Shown: piece by piece, positions 34,326 through 43,448 of the stretch
Layout of the letters: each line of letters begins with the position of its first letter
Position numbering within the stretch: position 1 is the first letter of the stretch
Source of the DNA: Candidatus Gastranaerophilales bacterium
GTDB lineage: Bacteria; Cyanobacteriota; Vampirovibrionia; Gastranaerophilales; Gastranaerophilaceae
Assembly (NCBI GenBank): GCA_944325625.1
Contig: CALVAP010000007.1
Location: 124,001 to 188,000, forward strand
Reading direction: 5' to 3'
DNA: 64,000 nt
The notes under the pieces: generated by a model
Database searches by the model: none
The model's input: the letters and a program-made list of their open reading frames with translations, nothing else
Told to the model about the DNA's origin: nothing
Translations under genes and position numbers: made by a program

Positions 34326-36217
34326 TATATAAGTCTTTGAAGTTCTTCCAAAAGTTTGTGGTTTTTTTCTGCAAATTTTGCACCCCTCGCCTCAATAGCC
34401 AGTTTTAGCACCAACGGCAGATTCAAACCCTTACCTTTTTTAAGCTGTTCACAGTAAAATTCTTCGAAATTATTCGGCATTCTCAGTGACCAATTTTTAT
34501 CCCCTGAAGTTCCAGGTCTGTTGTAAACATCCATAATTCCCAATAAGTCTGTAAAGAAGACTTGAACATTTTCTGCCTTTGAAGCAAAAAGCTCAACAAA
34601 CTTTGTCTGCGTTAGGAATGAAGAATCCGTAGTCAAACGGACAATAGTATCATTCTGTCCTTTTTCATCAAGCTCAAAGAACAAATCCTCAACCAAATTT
34701 TTGGCATGGGGATAACTTTCAGGAGTATTAACAATATTTTTTGCCCACATCGCAATAGGCTCATTGTCATGAGTTCCTACCATTGTCCAACAATGCTCCT
34801 CAATATTGCAACCCCTGTATGGATGTTCGGGTTCCTCGGCTACCACAAACTGAGTTAAACGCATTCCATTGAGTTTATATTCTTTCATAACCTGCTCAAC
34901 AGGGTAAGTCAACGTACCTAAATCTTCACAAACTATTGCATCCTTATCCAAGCCGCATTCTTTTGCCGCAGCAATAACTATTTTTTCTATCAGCGCACCG
35001 TATTTTTTAACCTGTTCTTTTGTAAGTGATTTTACGCGTTTTTCTTTATCTGCTTCAACTTCCATATTTAGATCATCCATAGTTGCAATAGCAAATCTGG
35101 ATAAAAACGGATGTTCAGGAGAAGAGTAAAGCCGACCCGCTCCCTCTTCAATTTTAGGTTTATGTCCCTTAACATAAACCCACGGGTCGATTAAACCAAC
35201 AATATGATCAATTCTAACTCCGCCAGGGTTTTCTGTGAACATTTTTTTGTAGAGTCTTTTCATTAACTCCCCGCCTTTACCCAAAGACCCGTCTTCATTA
35301 AACAAAGTCTCTGGATTCATAACCGGAAAGCCCCACGCTTGACCGTCCTCGGAAAAATAATCCGGAGGACATCCCAGACACCAACCATCAAGAAAATATC
35401 TTTGATATGCCCAAGTATCTCTGTCAGAAAATGCAACTTGCCTATCGGCAATCATCTTAATATCATGTTTCTTAGCATATTTGCGAGTTTGCTCATTTTG
35501 CTCAAACGCAACAAACTGACAAAAACAATAGAATTCAATAACATCTTGATATTTTGCCTTAAGCTCTTCTATCCGGTTTGCAAAAGCTTCTTCTTCCTCT
35601 TCATTTTTAGGATTGAAAAGCCTTTTATCCATATCTGACTTCCACATAGGATAATAATCATTTTGATGCTCAACAATCAATGCTTCATATAGCGAATCTT
35701 TTTCCAACCAAAAAGCATTTTCTTTTTTAAATTTCTCGTATTCTTTTTTTAATTTTTTTGAATTATTAAAGTTTTCAAATGCTTCTCTCAATGCTTTTTC
35801 ATGCTCAACAAAAATATAAGAATAAGCAGTTTTGTTTATATCATTATTGGGATTATTATTACAAATAGCTTTAAATGTATTTTCACTTAAAATCCCGCCC
35901 CACTCCTCTGTTGTTAATTGCTCAAGATCAATAAACAAAGGGTTGGTAGAAAAAATCGTACCGGTATATGGTGATGAGTCAATACCTTTTGTCTTCCCTT
36001 GCGGTCCAAGCTGAATTGCATTAAAAATACCTTCTGCAAAATCTATTACTCTCTTCCCTGCTGCAGAATTCGGCGAACCAAAACCTACATTTTTACCTTC
36101 ATCCGAAGGAAAACTGCTGCCATGGACAATAAGGGCAAAATTCTTTTTCCCTAACGTTTTTAACGCTTCATGCACAAGCTTTTTGTAGTGCTTTTTGTCC
36201 TCTAAAACGCAATCCAT
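34325..36217 (-). CDS. malQ: 4-alpha-glucanotransferase (GH77)
   Basis: Amylomaltase that transfers alpha-1,4-glucan segments during glycogen or maltodextrin metabolism. The 630-residue protein has the GH77 catalytic set: the nucleophile in GGVRIDHIVGL, the acid/base in VCEDLGTLTYPVEQV, and the third acid in MVGTHDNEP. It also has NGMRLTQF and, near the N-terminus, SSPYTGTIFSTNPLFIDL. It is longer than the roughly 500-residue type, with inserted helical segments at about 140-220. AGGAG lies six bases before ATG 36217. No other glycogen genes are adjacent. Confidence 0.92.
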   Translation of the reverse strand: MDCVLEDKKHYKKLVHEALKTLGKKNFALIVHGSSFPSDEGKNVGFGSPNSAAGKRVIDFAEGIFNAIQLGPQGKTKGIDSSPYTGTIFSTNPLFIDLEQLTTEEWGGILSENTFKAICNNNPNNDINKTAYSYIFVEHEKALREAFENFNNSKKLKKEYEKFKKENAFWLEKDSLYEALIVEHQNDYYPMWKSDMDKRLFNPKNEEEEEAFANRIEELKAKYQDVIEFYCFCQFVAFEQNEQTRKYAKKHDIKMIADRQVAFSDRDTWAYQRYFLDGWCLGCPPDYFSEDGQAWGFPVMNPETLFNEDGSLGKGGELMKRLYKKMFTENPGGVRIDHIVGLIDPWVYVKGHKPKIEEGAGRLYSSPEHPFLSRFAIATMDDLNMEVEADKEKRVKSLTKEQVKKYGALIEKIVIAAAKECGLDKDAIVCEDLGTLTYPVEQVMKEYKLNGMRLTQFVVAEEPEHPYRGCNIEEHCWTMVGTHDNEPIAMWAKNIVNTPESYPHAKNLVEDLFFELDEKGQNDTIVRLTTDSSFLTQTKFVELFASKAENVQVFFTDLLGIMDVYNRPGTSGDKNWSLRMPNNFEEFYCEQLKKGKGLNLPLVLKLAIEARGAKFAEKNHKLLEELQRLI

Positions 36218-36311
36218 TTTAAACTCCTTATTAAAATAATACTTTCAAGTTTATTGTACCACAAAATGCTGCAAATTTTTTCCAACAGTACTATTCACAA
36301 GATTAATTTAA

Positions 36312-37235
36312 TTAAACATTACCAGTAGTACTGTTTCTATCATCTTCAAGCTTGCGAATATCGATTTTTGCATCATTCTCATCTATCGGATATGTAATTG
36401 AAACGTTGTCAATATCGATATCAACTTTGGTGTCAACCATTTCAATTTCATCTTTATGATATTCTTTAATTTTTCCGTCCTCAAATTTAACGGAAATCTT
36501 TTCATTCAAGAAATTAATACTACAAATTCTGCCCAAACCATCAGAAGTCATAACCCCGCTACCAACAGGAGGCAACTCCCTTGCCGCAGCCAGATAGTCC
36601 TTGTATTCATAATTTAAACAGCAAAGCAACCTACCGCAGGTCCCCGAAATTTTACCTGGAGTAATGGGCATTCCCTGATCCTTTGCAAGTTTAATATTAA
36701 TACTGTCAAACTTCCTAAGCCAGGAACAACAACAAAAAGCATTCCCGCACAATCCATTACCCTCAACAATCGAGGTTTCATCACGTACACCAATATGCCT
36801 CAAATCAATACGTACACGCTTGAACGTCTGTGTTAAGTCCTTTAGAAGTTCCCTAAAATCAACCCTCTCTTGCGCTGTATAATAAAATGTAATCTTGCGC
36901 CTATCAAACGTATAACGAGCTTGAACAAGATTCATCAAAAGATTACGCTTCTTCACGAGCTCTTTACACTTATTAAATGCTATGTATTCCTCTTTCTTAA
37001 TGTTATCAAGCTCGGCAATATCCTCCTTGCTCATAACTCTAACAAGCTCTAAAGGCTCAGGTTTGTATTTTTCCCAGTGTTTTGCAACCTCTGAATTAAC
37101 CAAAAAAACCTTAACAGCTTCTTCGCCTTTTTCCGTTCTTACAAGAATATATTGCCCATTCTCAAGTTCTGTTCCTTCAGGATAAACTAAAGGATAAAAC
37201 TTGTTTTTTAGCATTTTTACTGCGTATTTTATCAT
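36312..37235 (-). CDS. ricT: PSP1-domain protein RicT/YaaT
   Basis: A 307-residue PSP1 C-terminal domain protein like Bacillus YaaT (RicT), part of a complex that affects RNA processing and phosphorelay in that organism. The core is FYYTAQERVDFRELLKDL, the Cys-rich GLCGNAFCCCSWL and GTCGRLLCCLNYE, which are the ligands expected for an iron-sulfur cluster, then a beta-barrel with GRICSINFLN. Its ribosome binding site AGGA overlaps the stop of the upstream gene, seven bases before its start. RicA and RicF equivalents are not adjacent. Confidence 0.88.
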   Translation of the reverse strand: MIKYAVKMLKNKFYPLVYPEGTELENGQYILVRTEKGEEAVKVFLVNSEVAKHWEKYKPEPLELVRVMSKEDIAELDNIKKEEYIAFNKCKELVKKRNLLMNLVQARYTFDRRKITFYYTAQERVDFRELLKDLTQTFKRVRIDLRHIGVRDETSIVEGNGLCGNAFCCCSWLRKFDSINIKLAKDQGMPITPGKISGTCGRLLCCLNYEYKDYLAAARELPPVGSGVMTSDGLGRICSINFLNEKISVKFEDGKIKEYHKDEIEMVDTKVDIDIDNVSITYPIDENDAKIDIRKLEDDRNSTTGNV

Positions 37236-37242
37236 TAAATTC

Positions 37243-37968
37243 CTATTTATCTGTCATTATAAACAAACTTATAAGGTCATTAACCTGCGCTGATTGTTTT
37301 TGATAATCACTAACTTGTTTTTCAAGATTTTTGATATTATTTTTAAACTCTTGAATAGTCGACACACAATCTCTTACAGATGTATTCAATCCGTCTTGAA
37401 AATTTTGAGCTTCAGTCAAAACCGTTGACATGGAAATTCCCAAAGCTTCCATTGTTTGACGAATAATTTGAGCTCCAGTCTGTTTCGAAACCCCCTGCGG
37501 TAATTGGGCAATCAAACGCTTTAGAACAGCAACATTTGCAGGAATGGTAAATTCTTTAGCTCTTTGATAAGAAGTTGAAGAATCCGTATATGAATTATCA
37601 GAATAATCATAACTTGCCATAGGCTGAGGTTCACGATACTGTTGCTGCATATTATATGTATTTTCTTGTTCGTAATGCTGCATAATTGGCTCTCTATAAA
37701 CCGGCTCTTGTCGTAAGGGTCTTTGTGGAGCTGCTTGAAGCGTAGGTTGAACAGGCGGTGTTTGATAATCAAAGTCGCCTTGTACAGACTGTTGATTTAA
37801 TGCTTCTTCCTCTTGCGCAAACATACTATCAACTTCATCTGAAATCAAACTTTCTATTTCGGGTTCCGAAATATTTTCTTGCATCGGTTGTACTTCAATC
37901 TCTGATTGTTTTTTCAATGCTTCTACAATTTTTTTACCAACGCCTTCAGGCAATTTATTTTCAGTCAT
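37243..37968 (-). CDS. Gln-rich, coiled-coil protein encoded next to ricT
   Basis: A 241-residue protein of unknown function. Residues 1-60 are acidic; about 60-135 are low-complexity and rich in Gln, Pro and Tyr (QQQYREPQPM). Residues 140-241 form a conserved-looking helical domain (PANVAVLKRLIAQLPQGVSK) and a coiled coil (NNIKNLEKQVSDYQKQSAQV). GAGGG lies before ATG 37968. Tight coupling to ricT (seven bases) suggests a shared complex or expression need. No signal peptide or membrane segment is seen. Confidence 0.65.
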   Translation of the reverse strand: MTENKLPEGVGKKIVEALKKQSEIEVQPMQENISEPEIESLISDEVDSMFAQEEEALNQQSVQGDFDYQTPPVQPTLQAAPQRPLRQEPVYREPIMQHYEQENTYNMQQQYREPQPMASYDYSDNSYTDSSTSYQRAKEFTIPANVAVLKRLIAQLPQGVSKQTGAQIIRQTMEALGISMSTVLTEAQNFQDGLNTSVRDCVSTIQEFKNNIKNLEKQVSDYQKQSAQVNDLISLFIMTDK

Positions 37969-38140
37969 AATTTTCCCTCTTGAGATATCATAAGATAATT
38001 ATAATTAAAACATGATAATTTAAAACCATGCAACCTAAAATGTAAAGAAAAAATATTAATTTATCCAAATTAAATAATTGTTTTTTATACACTAAATTGT
38101 TGTTTTTCTGTATTAAAATTATCAGCGATGAGGGTATAAG

Positions 38141-38168
38141 CAAAAAAAACCACCCTATGATCGGGTGG
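38141..38168 (-). terminator. Minus-strand intrinsic terminator with eight T
   Basis: On the minus strand CCACCC-GATCATA-GGGTGG is followed by TTTTTTTTG. No minus-strand gene of normal size ends here, so it either ends a small RNA or attenuates transcription toward the Gln-rich gene and ricT. Confidence 0.8.
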
Positions 38169-38284
38169 ATTGTTTTCTGCATCCTAATGGTCTTTTGTGT
38201 TTATTATTTAGGAGTTTTTATGTTTCGGGTTAGTATAAATTAGTTTGCACTATTTAGTGTTTAAATTACACTTATCTTTTACAG
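38141..38284 (-). ncRNA. Candidate small RNA or leader attenuator
   Basis: The minus strand has a strong promoter (38317-38290), a start expected near 38284 and a terminator at 38141, giving an RNA of about 140 bases. Within it are CACTAAATAGTG, a TCCTAA/TTAGGA pairing around 20 bases, and the terminator stem. A short frame (ATG at 38182, beginning M-Q-K-T-I-H-P) crosses the terminator. From the terminator to the Gln-rich gene start is 172 bases with no further feature I can name. It matches no RNA family I can recall. Confidence 0.5.
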
Positions 38285-38289
38285 TTTTT

Positions 38290-38317
38290 ATTATTGCACA
38301 TGATAAAAAATTGTCAA
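38290..38317 (-). promoter_or_regulatory. Sigma-70 promoter of the minus-strand RNA
   Basis: Perfect TTGACA (38317-38312), a 16-base spacer and AATAAT (38295-38290) on the minus strand. Confidence 0.6.
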
Positions 38318-38401
38318 CACCTTTTGTGAACTTTTGTAAACTTGGACTTTTTTTCTTCCTTTTCTGTTGCTTTTTTCGCAATATTATAATCTAATAAAAG
38401 T

Positions 38402-39676
38402 ATGGATATTATTCGCAATCAAGTCAAAAAACTGTCTGGAGTTATTGAAATTCCGCCTGACAAATCTATTAGCCACAGAGCCGTTATGTTTTCTGCTCTT
38501 ACCAACGGAAAGAGCAAAATTTCCAACTTCTCCAAGGGGGCAGATTGCCTTTCTACTTTAAATATTATAAAACAATTAGGCTGTGAAGCCGAATTTATTG
38601 ATGAAAAAACGCTTGTCATAAATTCACATTTCCCGTTTAAAGCTCCTCAACAACCATTAAATTGCGGAAATTCCGGCACTACAATGAGACTAATTTCGGG
38701 CATACTTGCCGCTCAGCGTTTTAACAGCGTATTAATTGGGGACGAAAGCTTGTCTAAACGCCCAATGAAACGTGTAATCGAACCGCTTGAGCTTATGGGC
38801 GCTAAAATTACCCACAACGATTTTAAAGCTCCGCTTAAAATTGAAGGAACAAGTTTATCTTCAATAAATTACAATAGCAAACTCTCATCTGCTCAGGTAA
38901 AATCCTGTATTTTACTAGCCGGTTTAAATGCTAACGGACAAACTGTTTTTACAGAGCCTTTTAAATCAAGGAATCACAGTGAACTTATGTTGGAATACCT
39001 CGGTGCGGATATTTCGGTGAATAAAAACACTGTTTTAATAAGAAATTCCAAACTTTTGCCAAAAGATATCACCATTGCGGGCGATATTTCCTCCGCAGCA
39101 TTTTTTATTGCCGCGGCGTGCATTGTTCCAAACTCGGATATAATCATAAAAAACATCGGATTAAACCCCACTCGTATCGGAATTTTGGAAGTTCTTAATA
39201 AAATGGGAGCTAATATCGATATTTTGGATAAAAGAGTTGTATGCAAAGAGGATGTGGGCGATATTCGCATAAAACATTGCGAACTTAAAGGTGTTGAAAT
39301 AAGCGGCGAAATAATACCCAGATTGATAGATGAACTGCCGATTATTGCAGTTATAGCCTCTCAGGCAACAGGTACAACCATTGTAAAAGACGCACAAGAC
39401 TTACGAAACAAAGAATCTGACAGAATAAGCTGTCTTGTCAAAGAACTTTCCAAAATAGGAGTCAGCATAACAGAAACTCCTGATGGGTTTATTATAGACG
39501 GAAAATCAGAAATCTCGGGTGGAAAAACGGTTGAATGCTACCATGACCATAGACTTGCTATGAGCTTATATGTTGCAGGACTTGTTTCTCAATCTCCTAT
39601 AGAGATAAAGGATTTTCAATGGGTCGATATATCTTTCCCAGAGTTCTTAACACTTATGAACACCTTGGGTGCGTAG
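38402..39676 (+). CDS. aroA: 3-phosphoshikimate 1-carboxyvinyltransferase (EPSP synthase)
   Basis: Joins shikimate-3-phosphate and phosphoenolpyruvate in the chorismate pathway. The 424-residue enzyme shows PPDKSISHRAVMFSALTNGK at the N-terminus, the CGNSGTTMRLISGILAAQ loop, GDESLSKRPMKRV, and the C-terminal KESDRI and YHDHRLAMS motifs. ATG 38402 has no ribosome binding site, and a TATAAT at 38385-38390 lies so close that the mRNA may be leaderless. Its stop is two bases from that of convergent mnmA with no terminator between. Confidence 0.95.
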   Translation: MDIIRNQVKKLSGVIEIPPDKSISHRAVMFSALTNGKSKISNFSKGADCLSTLNIIKQLGCEAEFIDEKTLVINSHFPFKAPQQPLNCGNSGTTMRLISGILAAQRFNSVLIGDESLSKRPMKRVIEPLELMGAKITHNDFKAPLKIEGTSLSSINYNSKLSSAQVKSCILLAGLNANGQTVFTEPFKSRNHSELMLEYLGADISVNKNTVLIRNSKLLPKDITIAGDISSAAFFIAAACIVPNSDIIIKNIGLNPTRIGILEVLNKMGANIDILDKRVVCKEDVGDIRIKHCELKGVEISGEIIPRLIDELPIIAVIASQATGTTIVKDAQDLRNKESDRISCLVKELSKIGVSITETPDGFIIDGKSEISGGKTVECYHDHRLAMSLYVAGLVSQSPIEIKDFQWVDISFPEFLTLMNTLGA

Positions 39677-39678
39677 TA

Positions 39679-40722
39679 TTAAATCCAGCCACCTGCAATT
39701 AAATGTCCATCTTCTTTATCATATATAACCAGTGCTTGCCCTTTGGTAACAGCAGACACCGGTTCTTGAAATTCAATATTATACCCTAACTCTGTTTGAC
39801 TTATATAAGCGCGCATTTTGGGCATGTTATAGCGAACTTTAACATCAGCTTCAAAATTTTTCATTATCATTTGGGACTGAAAAAACAACTCTTTTACGCT
39901 AAGTGATTTGCTAAAAAGTTCATCTTTTAATCCAACATAAACAATATTTTTAAGAACATCAACATTTAAAACGTATAAAGGTTCGGAGTATGCAATCCCA
40001 ATGCCTTTTCGCTGACCAACAGTATATTGCCAGGCACCATTATGACTTCCAAGTTTTTTTCCTGATGATTTTAAAACAAAATCTCCTTTATTTTCTTTAA
40101 ATTTTTCAAAAAGATATTTTTTCGTACTCATCGGCTTTGGAATAAAACAGATATCCTGACTTTCTTTTGATGATTTGGACGGAAGATTATTTTCAATTGC
40201 TATCTGCCGAATTTGATTTTTTTCATATGCTGCGAGTGGAAAAAGTGTCTTAGAAAGCTGCTCTTGATTTAATTCAAAAAGATAATAAAGCTGATCTTTT
40301 AGGTTATCTTTTGCAGGAAATAGCTTATAAATACCGTTTTCAGACCTAATATCAGCATAATGCCCCGTTGCGACATAGTCCACACCCAACGCATTTATCG
40401 CAAAATTATAAATTTCGCCCCATTTTATTTTTTTGTTACAAACTATACAAGGGTTTGGCGTTTGACCAACTCTATAAGAATTTTCAAAATAATCAATAAC
40501 ATGCTCTTTAAAAGAAGTGCTTACATCACACACAAAATGCTCAACCCCAAGCGCCTGTGCAACATGTTTTGCATTTCTAACCACAAGCTCTGAAGCCTCA
40601 GAGCAAAACATCTTACCTGTAACAGCAACAACATCATATCCTTGTTTTTTTAACAAAAAAACTGCTACACTGCTGTCCACTCCACCACTAAGCAGAACAG
40701 CAACCTTTTTATGCGCAACCAT
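39679..40722 (-). CDS. mnmA: tRNA-specific 2-thiouridylase MnmA
   Basis: Adds sulfur to the wobble uridine of Lys, Glu and Gln tRNAs. The 347-residue ATP-pyrophosphatase family enzyme has the PP-loop VAVLLSGGVDSSVA, the catalytic cysteines in TPNPCIVCN and ESQDICFIP, ATGHYA, and GQRKGIGIA near the C-terminal domain. Its start lies 14 bases inside the end of the upstream gene, with AAGGAG ten bases before the ATG, indicating coupling. Confidence 0.95.
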   Translation of the reverse strand: MVAHKKVAVLLSGGVDSSVAVFLLKKQGYDVVAVTGKMFCSEASELVVRNAKHVAQALGVEHFVCDVSTSFKEHVIDYFENSYRVGQTPNPCIVCNKKIKWGEIYNFAINALGVDYVATGHYADIRSENGIYKLFPAKDNLKDQLYYLFELNQEQLSKTLFPLAAYEKNQIRQIAIENNLPSKSSKESQDICFIPKPMSTKKYLFEKFKENKGDFVLKSSGKKLGSHNGAWQYTVGQRKGIGIAYSEPLYVLNVDVLKNIVYVGLKDELFSKSLSVKELFFQSQMIMKNFEADVKVRYNMPKMRAYISQTELGYNIEFQEPVSAVTKGQALVIYDKEDGHLIAGGWI

Positions 40723-41569
40723 TAAGGTAAAACTCCTTACCTTTTGAAGTTATAGAGTATTCCAAAATACCCTCATCACCAATCTCCGCAGAAACAATGT
40801 CAAAAAGACCATCTTGTACTGCTTTTTGCATAGTTTTTCTGTCGACAACCATTTTCATTGATTTAAAAAGTTTTGCATTTAACTGCTTTAGCTGAAAAAC
40901 TTCTGTACCCTCGTTCTCTAACATATAATACGCAGTAATAACCAGATAATCTATAAGGGTTTCGGGTTGTTTCATTTTTATTATAGCTTCATAATCAAAA
41001 GATGATTCGCTCAAAACCTTTTCTTCGTATACAGGGTTTTGGATTTTGTCCTCGAGAATATTCTCAAAACTAAATCCTTCCGTTACTATCGGCTCTTTAT
41101 TTTCTTCTTTGTGCTCTTCATTATTCTCTTTTTTTGTTAATTCAAGATCCAAACCAGAAACTGCCTCAACAGATGAAATATCACTCTGAGATTGATTATC
41201 CTCGGAGGAAAGTGGCTCGTTTTCTAATTCGGTCTCACCAACTTCGCAAAAACTTTCCTGCGAAGATTCAGACTTTAAATCTGTCCGGTCATTATATGAA
41301 TCATCATCTTGCGCCTTTTCTTCACATTGAGAAGGACGCAGCTCAACAGTATTATTATCAACTAATTGGTCTTGAGCAATGGATTTTTCTTCCGCCTCAT
41401 GAGCTTTTTCAACATTTAATTTCGCATAACTCACCTCTGGAGCAATATGCGATTTGCTTTTTAGATCACTAAAAACCTTAGAGACATAAGAAGTAATAAA
41501 ATCTTTATTGTCACTGGAAATACTATATTCCGAGTTCCCTCTTTTTACAGAAATACTATATCTGGACAT
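40709..41569 (-). CDS. Acidic protein with possible C-terminal winged helix
   Basis: A 286-residue protein I do not recognise. Residues 1-40 (YSISVKRGNSEYSISSDNKD) form a small strand-rich module also found in the 39-residue product encoded just upstream. Residues 45-190 are acidic and disordered, rich in Glu, Ser and Asp. Residues 205-286 look like a winged helix (PETLIDYLVITAYYMLENEG, FQLKQLNAKLFKS, QKAVQDGLFDIV, YSITSKGKEFY). GGGG precedes ATG 41569. It overlaps mnmA by 14 bases. Confidence 0.68.
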   Translation of the reverse strand: MSRYSISVKRGNSEYSISSDNKDFITSYVSKVFSDLKSKSHIAPEVSYAKLNVEKAHEAEEKSIAQDQLVDNNTVELRPSQCEEKAQDDDSYNDRTDLKSESSQESFCEVGETELENEPLSSEDNQSQSDISSVEAVSGLDLELTKKENNEEHKEENKEPIVTEGFSFENILEDKIQNPVYEEKVLSESSFDYEAIIKMKQPETLIDYLVITAYYMLENEGTEVFQLKQLNAKLFKSMKMVVDRKTMQKAVQDGLFDIVSAEIGDEGILEYSITSKGKEFYLNGCA

Positions 41570-41581
41570 TTAAACCCCAAA

Positions 41582-41701
41582 TTATTGTGAAACTACCTCA
41601 TTATGCCACTTTTGGAGCTGCTCCCTGATAAACTCTAAATCATCAGATTTAATTTCCAGTTCGATTTCTCCCTTTTTGAGTTTTAACACATATTCATGCA
41701 T
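41582..41701 (-). CDS. 39-residue protein, paralogue of its neighbour's N-terminus
   Basis: A small gene, ATG at 41701 with GGGGG eight bases upstream, ending 12 bases before the next gene. The product begins MHEYVLKLKKGEIELEIKSD, then D-L-E-F-I-R-E-Q-L. It aligns without gaps to residues 1-39 of the downstream protein (Y-x-x-x-[VL]-K-[RK]-G-x-x-x-x-x-I-x-S-D-[ND]-x-x-F-I). Its good ribosome binding site, its position in the unit and this similarity argue that it is real. Function unknown. Confidence 0.68.
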   Translation of the reverse strand: MHEYVLKLKKGEIELEIKSDDLEFIREQLQKWHNEVVSQ

Positions 41702-41763
41702 AATTAATACCCCCATTTAACTTTTTTATAATTATCTATCAATCAATATAATTTTTCAATATA

Positions 41764-42948
41764 TTAATTTTTTTTACCTTTTGCAACAGCTGTTCCGGCT
41801 AAATATCCTGTCGACCAGCAGTTTTGCAGATTAAATCCTCCAGTATACCCGTCTATGTTCAACACTTCACCACAAAAATACAAGCCCGAAATATCTTTAT
41901 ACTCCATACTTTTAGGATTAATCAAATCTAAATTAACGCCTCCGGCACTTACTATTTCCCCATTGGGTTTTTGGGCAACGATCTTCATTTTATATTCAGT
42001 CATTTCTTTTGCGAGCATAGTTCTTACTGCTCTGTTGACCTGACTTGCCTTGAGCTCGAAAGAGACAGCATTTTTTTTAAACAAAAACTGCGCAAAAGAT
42101 TTAGGAATAAACTCTGATATAATATTAATCAGAAGTTTCTTGGAATTATTATCCAATAACTCTCTCAATCGCATATCAAATTCATCAAATCCGTAACCGA
42201 CAAAATTAAACCTTACCTGATAAGGGAACGGTGAAAAAGCATTCGCAGAAGAAATTTTGTACACTAAAGGCCCCGATATGGAATTTTGAGTTATAATAAA
42301 ATCTCCGACAAATTCCTGTTTACTTCCGTCTATACAGGCCATAACATCTTTAAAAGACACCCCTGATAAAGAATATAAAGAAACATCCTCAATACAAAGT
42401 GCACATAAAGCCGGTTTAGGAGCAATAATATTGATTCCGGACTCTTTCAAAACATCAAAATTGTCCCTAATTCCTCCAGCAAAAATTACCTTATCAAAAA
42501 AGTACTCCGATTTATTAGTTTTCAGCCGGAACCTGTCTGAAACTTTTTTAAAGCACAAAACTTCCTCACAATAAAATTTAACCTTAGTGTCATTAAGCAA
42601 AGAGAGAAGTTTTTTGCGAACGTCTTTGGAACTATTTGAGCAAGGGAAAATTCTCAAATCGTCTTGAATATAGGACTTAACCCCAATCTTTTCGAAAAAC
42701 TCTAAAGTATCCGCAGTTGAAAACCTTGAAAAAACAGATAAAAGGAACTTACTCCCCCTAGGATAAAATTTGACAAGTTCATTGTTGTCAAATTCACCAT
42801 AAGCAAGATTGCACCTGCCCCCACCTGTAGGTAACAATGTTTTTAAGGGTACATCCTTGTCAAAGAAAACAAGTTCATCAACATTTTCAAGTGCATTAAT
42901 TCCAGCCATAATCCCCGCAGGCCCTGCACCAATTATCGCAAGCCTCAT
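41764..42948 (-). CDS. HI0933-type NAD(P)/FAD-dependent oxidoreductase
   Basis: A 394-residue flavoprotein of the HI0933/YhiN/BaiN family. The dinucleotide fold is IIGAGPAGIMAGINA; LLPTGGGRCNLAYGEF follows at about 41-56, and the C-terminal FAD contact reads LYFCGEVLNIDGYTGGFNLQ. Members include a bile-acid reductase (BaiN), but the substrate here cannot be told. ATG 42948 overlaps the folK stop by four bases (ATGA), so the two are translationally coupled. Confidence 0.88.
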   Translation of the reverse strand: MRLAIIGAGPAGIMAGINALENVDELVFFDKDVPLKTLLPTGGGRCNLAYGEFDNNELVKFYPRGSKFLLSVFSRFSTADTLEFFEKIGVKSYIQDDLRIFPCSNSSKDVRKKLLSLLNDTKVKFYCEEVLCFKKVSDRFRLKTNKSEYFFDKVIFAGGIRDNFDVLKESGINIIAPKPALCALCIEDVSLYSLSGVSFKDVMACIDGSKQEFVGDFIITQNSISGPLVYKISSANAFSPFPYQVRFNFVGYGFDEFDMRLRELLDNNSKKLLINIISEFIPKSFAQFLFKKNAVSFELKASQVNRAVRTMLAKEMTEYKMKIVAQKPNGEIVSAGGVNLDLINPKSMEYKDISGLYFCGEVLNIDGYTGGFNLQNCWSTGYLAGTAVAKGKKN

Positions 42949-43448
42949 ACGCCAATTGTCCCATAAAGAAAAACATCTTCGGGTTGAGCAAGCTCATCAT
43001 GTAATTCTGACATAGTTTTACCTGTTACAGGGTGCTTAAACAGCGGAATAAGCTCTAACAACGGCACCAAAACAAAAGCACGTTTATGCATATGCTTATG
43101 AGGTATGGTAAGTTCTGGTAAATCAATAATATCATTGTTATAAAGCAATATATCAATATCAACAGTCCGTTGTCCCCAATGCGGAACCCCCTCTCGCACA
43201 CGACCAAGCTTCTGTTCAATATCTTGACAATGATGAAGCAACTCAACAGGAGATAAAATCGTTTTTGCCTCAACTACAGCATTCAAAAACCATTCTTGAT
43301 GTTTATTACCCCAAGGCTCGGTTTCATATAATGTTGAAAACCTTACAGGATTAACATTACCTCCCACCTGCAAAAGCTTAACTGCCTGTTGAATGTATCC
43401 AACCCTATCACCAATATTCGAACCTAATGATAAATAAACAACCGCCAT
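42945..43448 (-). CDS. folK: 2-amino-4-hydroxy-6-hydroxymethyldihydropteridine pyrophosphokinase
   Basis: HPPK of folate synthesis, 167 residues. Landmarks are YLSLGSNIGDRVGYIQQAV, STLYETEPWG, the PHWGQRTVDIDILLY catalytic stretch (two metal-binding aspartates) and LTIPHKHMHKRAFVLVPL. GGGGG lies before ATG 43448. folP and folB are not adjacent; it is coupled to the HI0933-type gene. Confidence 0.95.
   Translation of the reverse strand: MAVVYLSLGSNIGDRVGYIQQAVKLLQVGGNVNPVRFSTLYETEPWGNKHQEWFLNAVVEAKTILSPVELLHHCQDIEQKLGRVREGVPHWGQRTVDIDILLYNNDIIDLPELTIPHKHMHKRAFVLVPLLELIPLFKHPVTGKTMSELHDELAQPEDVFLYGTIGV

Noticed and set aside
37988-38182. Minus-strand 64-codon frame starting M-Q-K-T-I-H-P
   Set aside because: It runs through the terminator stem and its T run (giving W-F-F-L), has a poor ribosome binding site, and is better explained as part of an RNA leader. 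A short leader peptide is not excluded.
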